Shown here piece after piece: positions 28,810 through 38,732 of a DNA stretch of 64,000 bases. A model generated the notes under the pieces. It was not told the origin of the DNA. It worked only from the letters and a program-made list of their open reading frames with translations, and ran no database searches. Position numbers and translations under genes: made by a program. Source of the DNA: JACDEA01 sp963742585 (lineage in GTDB: Bacteria > Actinomycetota > Acidimicrobiia > Acidimicrobiales > JACDEA01); contig CAVUMI010000009.1 of NCBI GenBank assembly GCA_963742585.1, forward strand, positions 1,302,001-1,366,000, written 5' to 3'. Position 1 is the first letter of the stretch. Each line of letters starts with the position of its first letter.

Positions 28810-30138
28810 CTACCGCACGGCGAATAGCTGCCACTCGTTCTCCACGCCTTTGAGCCGGTGGCTCCCGCGGTCCTCGAACTGAAGACCAGAGCCGGCGACC
28901 AGATCCGTCACCGTTCGGGACACCAGGATCTCGCCCGGCTGCGCCGCCGCCATCACTCGGGCGCCGATGTGGACGGCGATGCCGGAGATGTCGTCCCCGC
29001 GGAGTTCGACTTCACCGGTGTGAACGCCGGTGCGCACCTCGAGTCCGAGCTGGCGAGCGGCGGTGCGAATCTCAATCGCACAGCGCACGGCGCGGGCGGG
29101 CCCGTCGAAGGTGACGAGGAACTCGTCGCCCTTGGTGAAGATCTCACTGCCGTTGTGACGCGCGATGACCTGGCGCACCTCACGCTCGTACGCATCAAGC
29201 GTTTGCCTCCACGCGCGATCGCCGACGGCAGCCAGCGTTTCCGTCGACCCGACCACGTCGGTGAAGAGGACGGTCGCCAGCACGCGATCGACCGTTGGCG
29301 TTGGCCGGGTGCCGGTTAAGAACTCCTGCACCTCATCGAGGATCTCGCCGTAGTTCCCAAACTGCCAGTGGTGTTCCTCACCGGGCACCTCGACGTACAT
29401 TGCGCCAGGGATGTGATCGGCAAGATTGCGGCCATGGGCGGGACGCCAGAGGCCGCTGTCCTTCCGGTGGACAACCAATGTGGGGACATGGATCGATGGG
29501 AGCACCGCGCGCAGGTCGACATTCAACTGCATGGTCATGAGGGCGGTGAAGGTCCCGAAGCTTGCTTGATGCCGGCGGGCACGGCTCCACCACCTCAGCG
29601 CATGGTCCGGTGCGCCCCGCATGGCGCCCACGGCGGGCTGATCCTTGCCGTAATCGGCCATGCGGTCCTCGATGCCCTCAAAGAACTCACGCGGGATACC
29701 GAGTCGATAGTCCGTGTCCCGCACGACGCGGGCCGTGGTGTTCACCAGGATGAGGTGCGTCATCCGATCGGGGTGCGCGGCCGCGCAAAGCATCGCCGGC
29801 CATCCACCATCGTGATGGCCGAAGAAAGCTGCTCGCTCGCACCCGACCGCGTCCATCACGGTCAAGACGTCCTCGGTCCAGGCCTCGAGAGTCGTGCCAA
29901 TGTCGAAAGGGGCCGGATCGGAGAGACCAATCCCCCGCCGGTCGAACGAGATCACACGTGCGAAGGAAGCCAGCCGCCACAGAGCATCCGCCACCAACGG
30001 CTCCTCCCAACGGGCCTCGAGCGGCGTGACCCAGCCATCGAGTAGCACCAGGTCCGGACCTTCGCCGACTATCTGGTATGCGATGAATGTGCCGTCGGCA
30101 GTCTTCAGATACTGAGTCTCAGGAGCTTGCCCATCCAC
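28810..30138 (-). CDS. Alpha/beta hydrolase fused to class III adenylate/guanylate cyclase (Rv1900c/LipJ-like)
   Basis: 442 residues. Residues about 10-270 form an alpha/beta hydrolase, and the C-terminal 170 a class III cyclase with VLFTDVVGST and KGDEFLVTFDG (metal aspartates) and GIAVHIGARVMA, where the usual substrate Asn is His, as in the mycobacterial Rv1900c type. The hydrolase elbow reads FFGHHDGG instead of GxSxG, so the serine nucleophile is missing; it may be a ligand-sensing domain controlling the cyclase. The start is GTG 30138, divergent from the alcohol dehydrogenase gene 20 bases away. Product (cAMP or cGMP) not assignable. Confidence 0.88.
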   Translation of the reverse strand: MDGQAPETQYLKTADGTFIAYQIVGEGPDLVLLDGWVTPLEARWEEPLVADALWRLASFARVISFDRRGIGLSDPAPFDIGTTLEAWTEDVLTVMDAVGCERAAFFGHHDGGWPAMLCAAAHPDRMTHLILVNTTARVVRDTDYRLGIPREFFEGIEDRMADYGKDQPAVGAMRGAPDHALRWWSRARRHQASFGTFTALMTMQLNVDLRAVLPSIHVPTLVVHRKDSGLWRPAHGRNLADHIPGAMYVEVPGEEHHWQFGNYGEILDEVQEFLTGTRPTPTVDRVLATVLFTDVVGSTETLAAVGDRAWRQTLDAYEREVRQVIARHNGSEIFTKGDEFLVTFDGPARAVRCAIEIRTAARQLGLEVRTGVHTGEVELRGDDISGIAVHIGARVMAAAQPGEILVSRTVTDLVAGSGLQFEDRGSHRLKGVENEWQLFAVR

Positions 30139-30158
30139 TGACGGGCCATGATTGCCGA

Positions 30159-31242
30159 ATGCGCGCCGCCGTTCTTCATCAGATCCCGGGCGACCTCGTC
30201 ATCGAGGACGTCGTGCCCGACAAGCCGGGTCGCCGCGAGGTACTGATCCGCACTGCAGCGGCTGGCTTGTGCCACAGCGATCTCCACTTTCTCGAGGGAA
30301 AATATCCCTACCCGACGCCGGTGGTCATGGGCCACGAGTCGGCCGGCATCGTCGAGGCGGTCGGCGAGGACGTGACACATGTCCAGCCCGGTGATCACGT
30401 CATCACGTGCCTCTCGGTCTTCTGCGGCCACTGCGAGTACTGCCTCTCCGGCCGGCCGGCGCTGTGCCAGGCGACCGGAGCGCAACCGGGACTTGCGATG
30501 ACACGCCACGGCTCAGCTTCAACGGGTCGCCGATCGCACAGTTCATCAACTGCGGCTCCTTCGCCGAGCAAATGCTGATGCACGAGAACGGCCTGGTGAA
30601 GATCCGCGACGACATGCCGCTCGACCGGGCCGCGCTGATTGGCTGCGGCGTCACCACCGGGCTCGGGGCGGTGTTCCGCACCGCCCGGATCGAACCCGGA
30701 TCGACGGTTGCGGTGATCGGCTGCGGCGGCATCGGGCTGAACTGCGTCCAGGGCGCGGCGATCGCCGGCGCCGGGCCGCATCATCGCCGTCGACCTCAAC
30801 GAGACCAAGCTCAAACTGGCCGAGCAGTTCGGCGCCACGGAACTCGTCAACGCCAGCGCGGGCGATCCCGTCGCCCAGGTGCAGGAGCTGACCGGCGGCG
30901 GCGTGCACTATTCGTTCGAAGCGATCGGCCTGAAGCAGACCGCCGAGCAGGCGTTCTCGATGCTGCGCCCCGGCGGTACCGCGACGGTGATCGGCATGAT
31001 CCCGTACGGCGTGTCGATCGAGCTGAACGGGTTCGAGTTCCTGCAGGAAAAGCGTATCCAGGGCATCGACCATGGGATCGAACCGATTCCGCATCGACAT
31101 GCCCCGCTACGTCGACATGTACCTCGATGGTCGGCTCAAGCTCGACGAGCTCGTCTCCGCCCGCATCACGCTCGATGAGGTCGGCGAGGGCTTCGAGACG
31201 ATGAAGCGCGGCGACGTCGCCCGCTCCGTCATCGTTTTCTGA
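30159..31242 (+). pseudogene. NDMA-type zinc alcohol dehydrogenase, three frameshifts
   Basis: Medium-chain zinc dehydrogenase close to the Rxyl_3153/NDMA-dependent alcohol dehydrogenase group. Blocks: AAGLCHSDLHFLEG (catalytic zinc), GHESAGIVEAVG, structural-zinc cysteines CGHCEYCLSG, GCGGIGLNCVQGA Rossmann motif, GGTATVIGMIP, ending with VARSVIVF. One-base insertions are inferred near 30490, 30778 and 31078. ATG 30159 gives the family start (MRAAVLHQ). It is paralogous to the gene at 49706-50772. It probably oxidises an alcohol feeding the acyl-CoA enzymes around it; its stop overlaps the convergent hydrolase gene by 14 bases. Confidence 0.8.
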
Positions 31243-32167
31243 ACGCTAACTCCCGAACCGGCGCAGCGTTGACGGACTCCACTGCGTCGTAGAGGGCGGG
31301 GGCGAACTTGTCGGCGGCGAGGACGCATGCGGCGTGGTTGGCCGCGCAGAGATGGGTGGTGGCGCCGGGGATCGAGTCGGCCAGGCGCACCTGACGGCGC
31401 GGTCGGGATGAAGCGGTCCTTAGTGGTGACGACGACGGCGGTGGGCACGTCGATATCCCCGACCCAGCCATGGGAGCTGAACTGGCCGATGGCGTTGACG
31501 CCCTGGAGCATCGTCCACGGGACTCGTGCGCCGGAACTCCTTCAGCGCCCAGCTTGGCACGTCGAGATCGTCCAGGTTGGCGTCGGCCGGCCAGTCGAGG
31601 AGGCGCTTGGCCAGCGCGTCGGCGGTCTCATTTGACGGCTTGCGCAGAGCCAGACCCATGGCGATCGCCGGCATCAGCATGAAGAACAGCCGCTCTTGCG
31701 GCTTGCCTCGGAAATTGCGCGCTGTCGCGCACAGCACCAACCCGCTGACCCGCTCGCGGTGATTCCGCCACAGCAGCTGCGCGACCGGCCCGCCCATCGA
31801 ATAGCCCACCGGAATGAACGACTCGATCCCGAGCAGGTCGGCCAGCGCCGACTGCGTCATCGGCGCAGTCGCGCAGGCGGAAGAACCGGCCCGGCTTGAT
31901 GCCGCGCCCGTGACCGCGCATGTCCATCATCACCACGCGGTACCGCTCGCCCAGCGCGCGAACTACCGGGAACCAATTGAGGTATGCAGTGCACGCGAGG
32001 CCGTGGAGAAGGAACAGCGTCGGCGCGCCCGGCGGACCTTCGATCTCGGCCACGAACGTCGTGCCCCGACCCGGTAGCTCGACCGTGAACCCCTCGGGCA
32101 GATCGGGTGCGGGCGGCAACTGGACGACCCGCCTGATGGCGCTGCGCGTCAACGTGCGACGGTCCAT
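31229..32167 (-). pseudogene. Alpha/beta hydrolase, three frameshifts
   Basis: Serine hydrolase of the lipase/esterase type: oxyanion HGLAC in FLLHGLACTAYLNW, MDMRGHGRG, nucleophile elbow GYSMGG (in the second frame), DIDVPTAVVVTTKDRF and the His region ATTHLCAANHAA at the end. Each of three breaks (near 31870, 31515 and 31395) fits one inserted base. ATG 32167 follows AAGGTGAG at a workable ribosome-site distance. The enzyme probably cleaves a lipid or side-chain ester; the adjacent divergent gene is a wax-ester/triacylglycerol synthase, suggesting storage-lipid turnover. Confidence 0.78.
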
Positions 32168-32206
32168 CGCGCTCACCTTATTCACGAGCGCGATACTCGG
32201 GCGGGC

Positions 32207-33618
32207 ATGCGACGACTCAGCGGGCTCGACGCGGGCTTCCTGTACATGGAGACGCCGACGCTGCACATGCACACGCTGAAGATCTCGGTCGTCGATCCCG
32301 CGACGGTGCCTGGCGGATATTCGTTCGAGAAGGTCAAGCAGGTGCTGGCCGAGCGGATTCACCTGTTGCCGATGTTCAGGCGCCGCATCGCCGAGGTGCC
32401 CTTCGGCCTGCATCACCCGCTGTGGATCGAGGACGGCGCGTTCGACATCGCGAACCACGTCTGCCGCGTGAGCGCCGATGCGCCGGGCGGCGTGCGCGAG
32501 CTGGCCGCGGTGTGCTCGGACGTCGCCAGCCGCCCGCTGGATCGCAGCCGCCCGCTCTGGGAGCTGTGGGTGGTCGAGGGGCTCGAGGACGGCCACGTCG
32601 GCTTCGTCGCCAAGATCCACCACTGCGTCGCCGACGGGGTCGCCGCGGCCGAGATGCTCGCCGGGATCATGCTCACCGATCCCGACGCGGCGCCGTGCCG
32701 GTCGTCCCAGCGCAGCAAGCCGTGGCGCGGCGAGCACGTGCCGCCGCAACTGGGTCCTCGTCGTCGACGCGCTCCGCGCCCGCCTCTTCGGCCTGCTCAA
32801 CATTCCCGGTTTGCTACGGCGAACAGTTCGCGGCCTGCGCGCCGCGGCTCGCCGGCGCAAGAGCGCGGACGTCAGCCCGCCGGCGCCGTTCGACGCGCCC
32901 AACACGCTGTTCAACGGAGCGCTCAGCCGCCAACCGCCTGTTCGTCATGACGACGATGTCGCTCGACGACGTCAAGGCGGTGAAGAACGCATTGGGGGTC
33001 ACGTTGAACGACGTCGTGCTCGCGGTGACCGCCGGCGCCCTTCGCCGCTACCTCGAGCGCCACGGCGAGCTGCCGGACAAGCCCCTCGTGGCCGGCGTGC
33101 CGGTTTCGACGCGCCAGGGCGCCAGCGACGACGAGGAGTTCCGGGCCAACAGCGTGTCGAACATGTTCACCGCGCTCCGCTCCGACATCGCCGATCCCAT
33201 CGAGCGCGTGCAGACGATCAGCGACGTCACCAAGGTGGCCAAGGAGGTGCACCAGGCCCTCGGCGCCGACATGCTCGCCGACTGGTCCGAGCTCACTCCG
33301 CCCCGGCCGTTCGCGGCGTGGATGCGCACGTACTCGCGTTTCCGGTTGGCCGAACGCCACCGCCCGCCGATCAACCTGGTGGTCTCCAACGTGCCGGGTC
33401 CCAGCGTGCCCCTCCACATCGCCGGCGCCCGATTGGTCTCGCTGTACTCGATGGGGCCGATCCTCGAGGGCATCGGCCTCAACGTCACCGTCTGGAGCTA
33501 CCTCGACCAACTCAACTGGGGCGTGGTGTCGACGCCCGAGGCAATGCCGGACCTGTGGGACTTCACCACCGACCTCCACGACGCGCTCGACGAGCTCCTC
33601 AAGAGCCGCCGCGGCTAG
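32207..33618 (+). CDS. Wax ester synthase/diacylglycerol acyltransferase (WS/DGAT), two frameshifts
   Basis: Full-length WS/DGAT-family acyltransferase that joins acyl-CoA to a fatty alcohol or diacylglycerol for storage lipid. N-terminal signatures: LSGLDAGFLYMET and the condensation motif HHCVADG (active-site HHxxxDG), with RSRPLWELWVVEG before it. C-terminal blocks include NDVVLAVTAGALRRYL, VPVSTR and NLVVSNVPGPSVPL. One-base insertions are inferred in the low-conservation linker (about 32740) and near 32928. ATG 32207 follows GATACT by 9 bases. The stop overlaps the convergent TetR gene by 4. Confidence 0.85.
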
Positions 33619-34233
33619 CCCTTCGTTCCGGTCACCGTCCCGTGGATCACCCGCGCCAGCGTCTCGACGAGATCGGCGCGGGTGAGGCCGCGGTCCTCGA
33701 TGTTGACGTGATACGCGGCCATGCGTTCGAGCATGGCGACGAGCCCGGCGGCCGCCGCATAGGGCTGCACCTCGGGCGCGACCCGGCCGGCAGCCTGCGA
33801 GTCGACGATCTGCTTGCGTAACCGATCGGTGATCCGGCTCAGCGTGCGTATGCGCACCTCCCGGAACCGGGCGTCGCCCTCCTCCGATGCCAGGTTGCGG
33901 ACTCGCAAGATGGCGCGGTAGCGATCCCAGTAGGACACGAAGCTGTCGACGAGCTGACGGGCGACGTCGAGGCCGTTCTTTCCCCGCCACGGTTCGTCAA
34001 GCAGGTGCGGCGATCGGGTCGAGCTCGTCGGCCACTTCCTCGGCCAGCACCAGCACCGCGCTCTCGACGTCGGCGAAGTACTGGTAGAAGGTCGCGGGCG
34101 ACGTGCCCACGGCACGGGCGATGTCGACGACGCGGACGTCGCGGATCGACCGGGTCTCGAGAAGCTCCTGCGTAGCGTCGAGCAAGCGCCGCCGAGTCTG
34201 CTGGGCGCGCTTTCCGAGCTGGCGCCCGTCCAT
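33615..34233 (-). CDS. TetR-family repressor, one frameshift
   Basis: About 205 residues. The N-terminal helix-turn-helix is complete: RRRLLDATQELLETRS, VVDIARAVGTSPATFYQYF, VESAVLVLAEEV. The C-terminal ligand domain (SFVSYWDRYRAILRVRNLA to HGTVTGTKG) is in the next frame; one base appears inserted near 34012. The ATG at 34233 faces the CoA-transferase operon across a 46-base gap that carries two palindromes. The same 17-base palindrome recurs at 38715, so this protein probably represses itself and both catabolic operons of the 34-39 kb block, with an acyl-CoA or pathway intermediate as likely inducer. Confidence 0.85.
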
Positions 34234-34248
34234 GGCCACGAGCAGAAC

Positions 34249-34287
34249 CCATCCGGATGGGACCCTAGTATCTGACGACATGTCAGA
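34249..34287 (+). promoter_or_regulatory. TetR operator(s) and leaderless promoter of the CoA-transferase operon
   Basis: TCTGAC-GACAT-GTCAGA (34271-34287) is a perfect 6+6 palindrome overlapping the ATG at 34280. A -10-like TAGTAT (34266-34271) sits 8 bases before that ATG, so a bound repressor would cover the start point. A second perfect 12-base palindrome, CCATCCGGATGG (34249-34260), lies between it and the TetR gene. The first palindrome matches the one at 38715-38731 in both arms. Confidence 0.7.
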
Positions 34288-35531
34288 TCGACCAGCTCCG
34301 CTCGCCGGCGTACGGATCATCGAGTGCTCGATGCTCGGCCCCGGTTCGGTCACTACCCACCTCGCCGACCTAGGTGCCGACGTGATCAAGGTCGAGCCAC
34401 CTACCGGCGACTACATCCGGCAGATGACGTGGCCGATCGTCGACGGCGTTTCGCTCATGCATCTCCACATCAGCCGGGGCAAGCGCAGCATCGTCCTCGA
34501 TCTGCGGACTCCCGAAGGCGCCGACGTGTTCCGCGATCTCGTCCGCAACGCCGACGTCGTCATCGAGGCCATGCGCCCCGGCGGACTGGCGCGCCGCGGC
34601 CTTGGCTATGAACAACTACGCGAGGTGAACCCGAAGATCGTGTTCTGCACGATCACCGGGTACGGCATGACCGGGCCGTACAAGGACCTCCCGAGCCACG
34701 GCATCGCCTACGACGCGTGGGCCGGTATCGCCCAGCCGCAGACGTGGCGACGACGGTCTGTGCGAGATGACCGATCACGTGTCGATGGGCATCAACGCCG
34801 GGCCGCTGTTCGCCGCCTTCGGCATCCTCGCCGGCGTCGATCCGCGCCCGGGAGACCGGCGAAGGCTCCTGGCTCGAGGTCGCCCAGTCCGACGCCGCGG
34901 CAGCAATGGACTGGCTTCGTAGCGAGACGTTCAAGTCGTACGAGCGTCCCGACAACGAGGTCACCGGCAACCAGTCCGACAACTACGAGCGCCGCGAGCC
35001 GGCGATCGCCGGGATGCGCGGCGGCGTCCGCTACCAGTTCTACGAGTCGGCCGACGGCCACATCCTGTTCATGTCGTCCGAGCGCGAGTTCTGGAAGAAC
35101 TTCTGCGAGGGCGTCGGCCGGCCGGATCTCTTCGAGGCGCACCCGGGCTCGCAGTACGCCGACCACGCCCGCGGCAACACCGAGCTCAAGAAGGAACTGG
35201 CCGAGATCTTCCGCACGCGCACGACCGCGGAGTGGGTCGTCTTCGGCGGCGAGGTCAACACGCCGATCGCACCGGCCAACACGCCGCAGTCGATGGCCGA
35301 CGACCCGCAGTTCAAGGCGCGGATGTGGTGGCTGCCCCGCGAGGCGGTCGGCACCGAGCAGATCCCGTACACCGGTGAAGTTCATCGACGAGGAGCTGCC
35401 CGTTCCGACGATGGCGCCGACCGTCGGCGAGCACACCGATGCGGTGCTGCGCGACGTCCTCGGCTACGACGACGACCAAGTTGGCCGCGCTACGCGCCGC
35501 CGGCGCGCTCGGCAAGGCCGGAGACGAGTAG
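34280..35531 (+). pseudogene. CaiB/BaiF class III CoA-transferase, four frameshifts
   Basis: Formyl-CoA-transferase-like class III CoA-transferase. N-terminal blocks are clean: LAGVRIIECSMLGPGSVTTH, LADLGADVIKVEPP, RGKRSIVLDL, VVIEAMRPGGLARRGLGYE, ITGYGMTGPY. Later blocks continue in other frames: FAAFGILAGV, GEGSWLEVAQSDAAAAMDW, the Asp-containing helix HILFMSSEREFW, and C-terminal TVGEHTDAVLRDVLGYD. All four breaks (about 34755, 34848, 35378, 35478) fit one inserted base. It would move CoA between an acyl donor and the pathway acid, making a separate ATP-using ligase unnecessary. It is the only plus-strand gene of the TetR-controlled block. Confidence 0.8.
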
Positions 35532-36132
35532 CTCCTCGCGCCAGCGCGTCGTGAACTGCCGACGCCGCGCCGGCCAGTCGATGTCGAGATCGGCCTGCTC
35601 GAATGCCAGGTGGCTCGCGACGTCGGTGGCCCACAGCGTGACGACCTCGACGTCGGTGAACAGCACCTCGAAGGCGCCGACGAGCCGGTGCCCGTGCGCG
35701 GCCGCCACCGGTGCCCACTCCTCGCGGATCGCGCCGAGGTAGTCGCCCGCCGCGCCGGGCCGCACCTCGGTGACCTCGTGCACCCACAACTGGCCGGCGG
35801 CGGCGTCGTCGACGTCGCCGTGCGCCCGCAAGAGCCGGTCGAACCCACCGGTGCGCGTCGGCGTATGCCTCCTGCCACCACTCGGCCAGCGGTCGGTTCT
35901 CGGCCCGCTTGACGTTGGCCGCGGTGACGATGCGGCCCCATCCGTCCCAGCCGTCGATCGTCCAGAGGTTGACGACCTGCGGCCAGCGCCCGGTGACGCC
36001 CACGACCTGCCACGTGCCGAACAACGTGAGGCCGCGATCGGCCGCCGCTCCGGTGTCGAACCGCTGCGTCAGCTCCATGTAGCGGCCGGCACCCTCGCCG
36101 ACGATGTCGATTACCTCATGCAGATAGAGCAT
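35490..36132 (-). CDS. NIPSNAP-like protein of unknown function, one frameshift
   Basis: About 213 residues, apparently two tandem alpha/beta (ferredoxin-like) halves: first MLYLHEVIDIVGEGAGRYME with GTWQVVGVTGRWPQVVNLW, second QLWVHEVTEVRPGAAGDYL with GAFEVLFTDVEVVTLWA. The internal repetition of the HEV...G...Y.. pattern fits a duplicated NIPSNAP-type fold. A frame change lies near 35850. ATG 36132 overlaps the acyl-CoA dehydrogenase stop, making it the last gene of the convergent operon. A related single protein occurs at 62199. The role is unknown, possibly a small-molecule-binding or heme-chaperone-like protein. Confidence 0.6.
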
Positions 36133-36989
36133 TCGCCAGTAACAGTGCGTGACGGTCGGCGGTGCCGAACTGACGGTCGAGCACCCAGGCTCGCTTGAGG
36201 TACAGGTGGACGTCGACCTCCCAGGTGAAGCCCATGCCGCCGTGCACCTGGAACGCGGTCTTCGCGTTGAGCACCGCGGCGTCCCCGGCCAGCACCTTGG
36301 CCGACGGACGCGGACGCGGGCCGAGGGCTCGACAGCGGCGGCGTGCACCGCGGCGCGCGCCAACTCGGCGCGCACGAGGCAGTCGGCCAGCAGGTGCTTG
36401 ACCGCCTGGAAGCGGCCGATCGGCGTGTCGAATTGCTCCCGCTCCTTGGCGTAGGCCACGCGCGAGTGTCGGTGACCGCGCTGGCCATGCCCACGAGATA
36501 CGCAGCGGTCAGGACCGCGCCGTCGCGCACCACTGTTCGGCGTCGTCGTCGGTGCTTCGGCCGAAGTAGCCCTCGTCGACTTTGTGGACCGGCGTGAGCG
36601 GGTCAAGGGGGCGGACGACGGGGGCGACGCGAACGTTCTCCGACCACCTGCACGTCCGGGCCGACGGACATACACGACGTCGGCGTGCTCGAAATACGGA
36701 ATGGCGTCGCCGTCGCAGTCCGGTGATGATCTGGGCCGTCGCTGTGCGTCAACGCGCCCCACACCAGCGGGCCCGGGACGAGCGCGCGGCCCAGCTCCTC
36801 GAAGACCACCGCCTCCTCGGGCAGCCCGAAGCCGAGATCGGGCAGCGAGAACACGCCGGCCTCGGCCAGCTCCTTCCACACCTCGCGGTCGAACCCCTCG
36901 CGCACGCGCTCAGGCGTGAAGCGTCCGGCGCACAGCGCGCGGATGCCGTCGCGCAACGCCTCCTGATCGGCGTTAAGGATGAAGTTCAT
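36116..36989 (-). pseudogene. Acyl-CoA dehydrogenase, short subunit type, several frameshifts
   Basis: FadE-like subunit of about 290 residues. The N-terminus MNFILNADQEALRDGIRALC, LPDLGFGLPEEAVVFEELGR and later VAYAKEREQFDTPIGRFQAV (FAD-domain helix) plus VHGGMGFTWE are recognisable; the middle changes frame several times. It lies directly behind a second dehydrogenase gene, the arrangement of two-subunit (alpha2beta2) acyl-CoA dehydrogenases used on steroid or terpenoid side chains. Its start ATG overlaps a TGA in the ATGA style expected for coupling, although as given the upstream frame reads straight through. Confidence 0.72.
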
Positions 36990-38122
36990 CCGAGGCAGTC
37001 CCAGGATCCGCTCGCCGATGATGTTGCGTTGGATCTGGCTGGTGCCGGCGGCGACGGTGAGTGCGAGGACGCGTAGCCGCTCCTCCACATAGAGGTTGTC
37101 GAGCGACAGGTCGCTGGCGCGAGCGACTTCAGCGCGAGATCGCCGGCGCCGCTGGACGACCTCGGTGTAGGCGAGCTTGCCGACCGACGCGCTCGGCCCC
37201 GGGGTCGCCGTGTGCAGCCGCTTCGGAGATGGCGCGTCGGGTCAGCGCCCACACTGCCGTCGAGCTCGGCGACGACGCGTCCGTACTCCCGCGGTAGCCG
37301 GCGCATGCACGCGCGAGCGGCTGCAACTCGTCGACCAACCGCCGGGTCTCCAGCATCTCGCCGACCAGCGACGTGCCCCGCTCGAAGCTGAACGTCACCA
37401 TGGCCACGCGCCATCCGTCGTGCTCGGGACCGACGAGGTTGGCGGCCGGGACCCGGACCTCGTCGAGGAACAGCTCGCTGAACTCCGACGAGCCCAGCAC
37501 CGTCTTCAACGGGCGAACCTCGATGCCGGGCGTGTCCATGTCGAGCACCAGCCAGCTGATGCCCTTGTGCTTCGACGCGTCGGGGTCGGTCCGCACGAGG
37601 AGTTCGGCCCGTTCGGCCACCTGCGCGAACGAAGTCCAGATCTTGTGCCCGGTGACGACGTAGTCGTCGCCGTCGCGGACCGCGCGGGTTCGCAAGCGAC
37701 GCAAGGTCGGAACCCGCGCTGGGCTCGCTGAAGCCCTGGCACCAGACCTCGTCGCCTTGGAGGATGCGTGGGAGGTAGCGCGGCCTTCTGCTCGTCGGTT
37801 CCCTCGGCGATGAGCGTGGGCCCCGCGTGCAGCAGACCGACGAAGTTCACGCCCACGTTCGGCGCCTGCGCCGCCGCCATCTCCTCGAGGAAGACGAGGT
37901 GCTCTGCAGGGGTCGCGCCGCGACCGCCGTACTCCGCCGGCCAGTCGATGCCGGCATAGCCGGCATCGAACAGCCGCTTCTGCCAGTCGGTGTCGAACCG
38001 GCGCCGCGCGTCCCAGTCGTCGCGCTCGGGATGCGGCGGCAGCGCGGGCAGCGTCGCCGCCAGCCACTCGCGCAACCTGGGCCCGGAACGCGGCCTCCGC
38101 CGGGTGAGTCGGTCAGGTCCAT
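36986..38122 (-). pseudogene. Acyl-CoA dehydrogenase, large subunit type, several frameshifts
   Basis: FadE-like flavoprotein. Blocks in order: REWLAATLPALP, AGYAGIDWPAEYGGRGATP, FLEEMAAAQAP, GFSEPSAGSDLASLRTRA (flavin/substrate loop), VVTGHKIWTSFAQ, GISWLVLDM, TVTFSFERG-like AMVTFSFERGTS, and C-terminal GTSQIQRNIIGERILGLPR. It oxidises an acyl-CoA to the enoyl-CoA, passing electrons to ETF. ATG 38122 is the family-like start and overlaps the end of the isochorismatase-like gene. Breaks lie near 38105, 37785, 37690, 37230 and at the 3' end, where no stop separates it from the next gene. Confidence 0.75.
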
Positions 38123-38712
38123 ACAGCTTCAGCAGATTCGTCGCTACGGTGGTGACCGTGGCGACCAGCGAGAGCGTGTTGGCGAAGACCGCATCGACGT
38201 AGTCGGCCGGGAGGCCGGCCACCGCGTCACGCGGGATGACGACCTGGTAGCCCAGCGTTCACCGCGTCGAACGCCAGATTCTGAATGGCGACGTTGACCG
38301 ACACGCCGACAGCGACGATCGTGCGGACGCCCATGTTCCGCAGCATGGCGTCAAGGTCGGTGCCGGCCATCGGCGAGAGGCCGTGGTAGCGGGTGAGCAC
38401 GAGATCGCTCTCCTGCTGTTCGAGTTCGGGGACCAGTTCGATGGAGATGGGCGCGCCGCGGATGGCCATGAACAGTCGGGCGTTGGTGTTGGACCCGAGG
38501 CCGTCACGCCGCCGCGTCGCCGTGGCGTGAACGACGCGCGCTCCGGCGCGCCGTGCGCTCTTGACGATCCGCCCGGCTTGCTCGATCGCCGGGGCGGCGG
38601 CCGCGGCCAACTCGGGCAGCACGGCGCGCTCGCCCACCACGTCGCGTTGTAGCTCCGACGTGACGACCGCGGTGTGCCCAGGACTAACCAGCTGCGCCAG
38701 ATCGACGGCCAC
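38110..38712 (-). CDS. Isochorismatase-like (cysteine hydrolase family) protein, frameshifted, catalytic Cys absent
   Basis: About 200 residues of the isochorismatase/nicotinamidase fold: TAVVTSELQRDVVGERAVLP, VVHATATRRRDG, LVLTRYHGLSPM, then GVSVNVAIQNLAFDAVN, with GYQVVIPRDAVAGLPADY in the next frame (break near 38260). Where catalytic members read N-V-C-V-E this one reads N-V-A-I-Q, and the first-strand Asp is also replaced, so it is probably not a cysteine hydrolase in the usual sense. It is the first gene of the convergent operon; the GTG at 38712 abuts the TetR-type palindrome. The end is uncertain because of shifts near 38120. Confidence 0.7.
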
Positions 38713-38713
38713 G

Positions 38714-38732
38714 ATCTGACGTTACGTCAGAT
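38714..38732 (-). promoter_or_regulatory. TetR-type operator at the head of the isochorismatase/acyl-CoA dehydrogenase operon
   Basis: ATCTGACG-TTA-CGTCAGAT is a perfect 8+8 palindrome one base upstream of the GTG start at 38712. Its core TCTGAC-N5-GTCAGA is identical in both arms to the palindrome at 34271-34287. On the minus strand TAACGT within it lies 6 bases before the GTG, so it may double as the -10 box of a leaderless mRNA. Confidence 0.7.
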
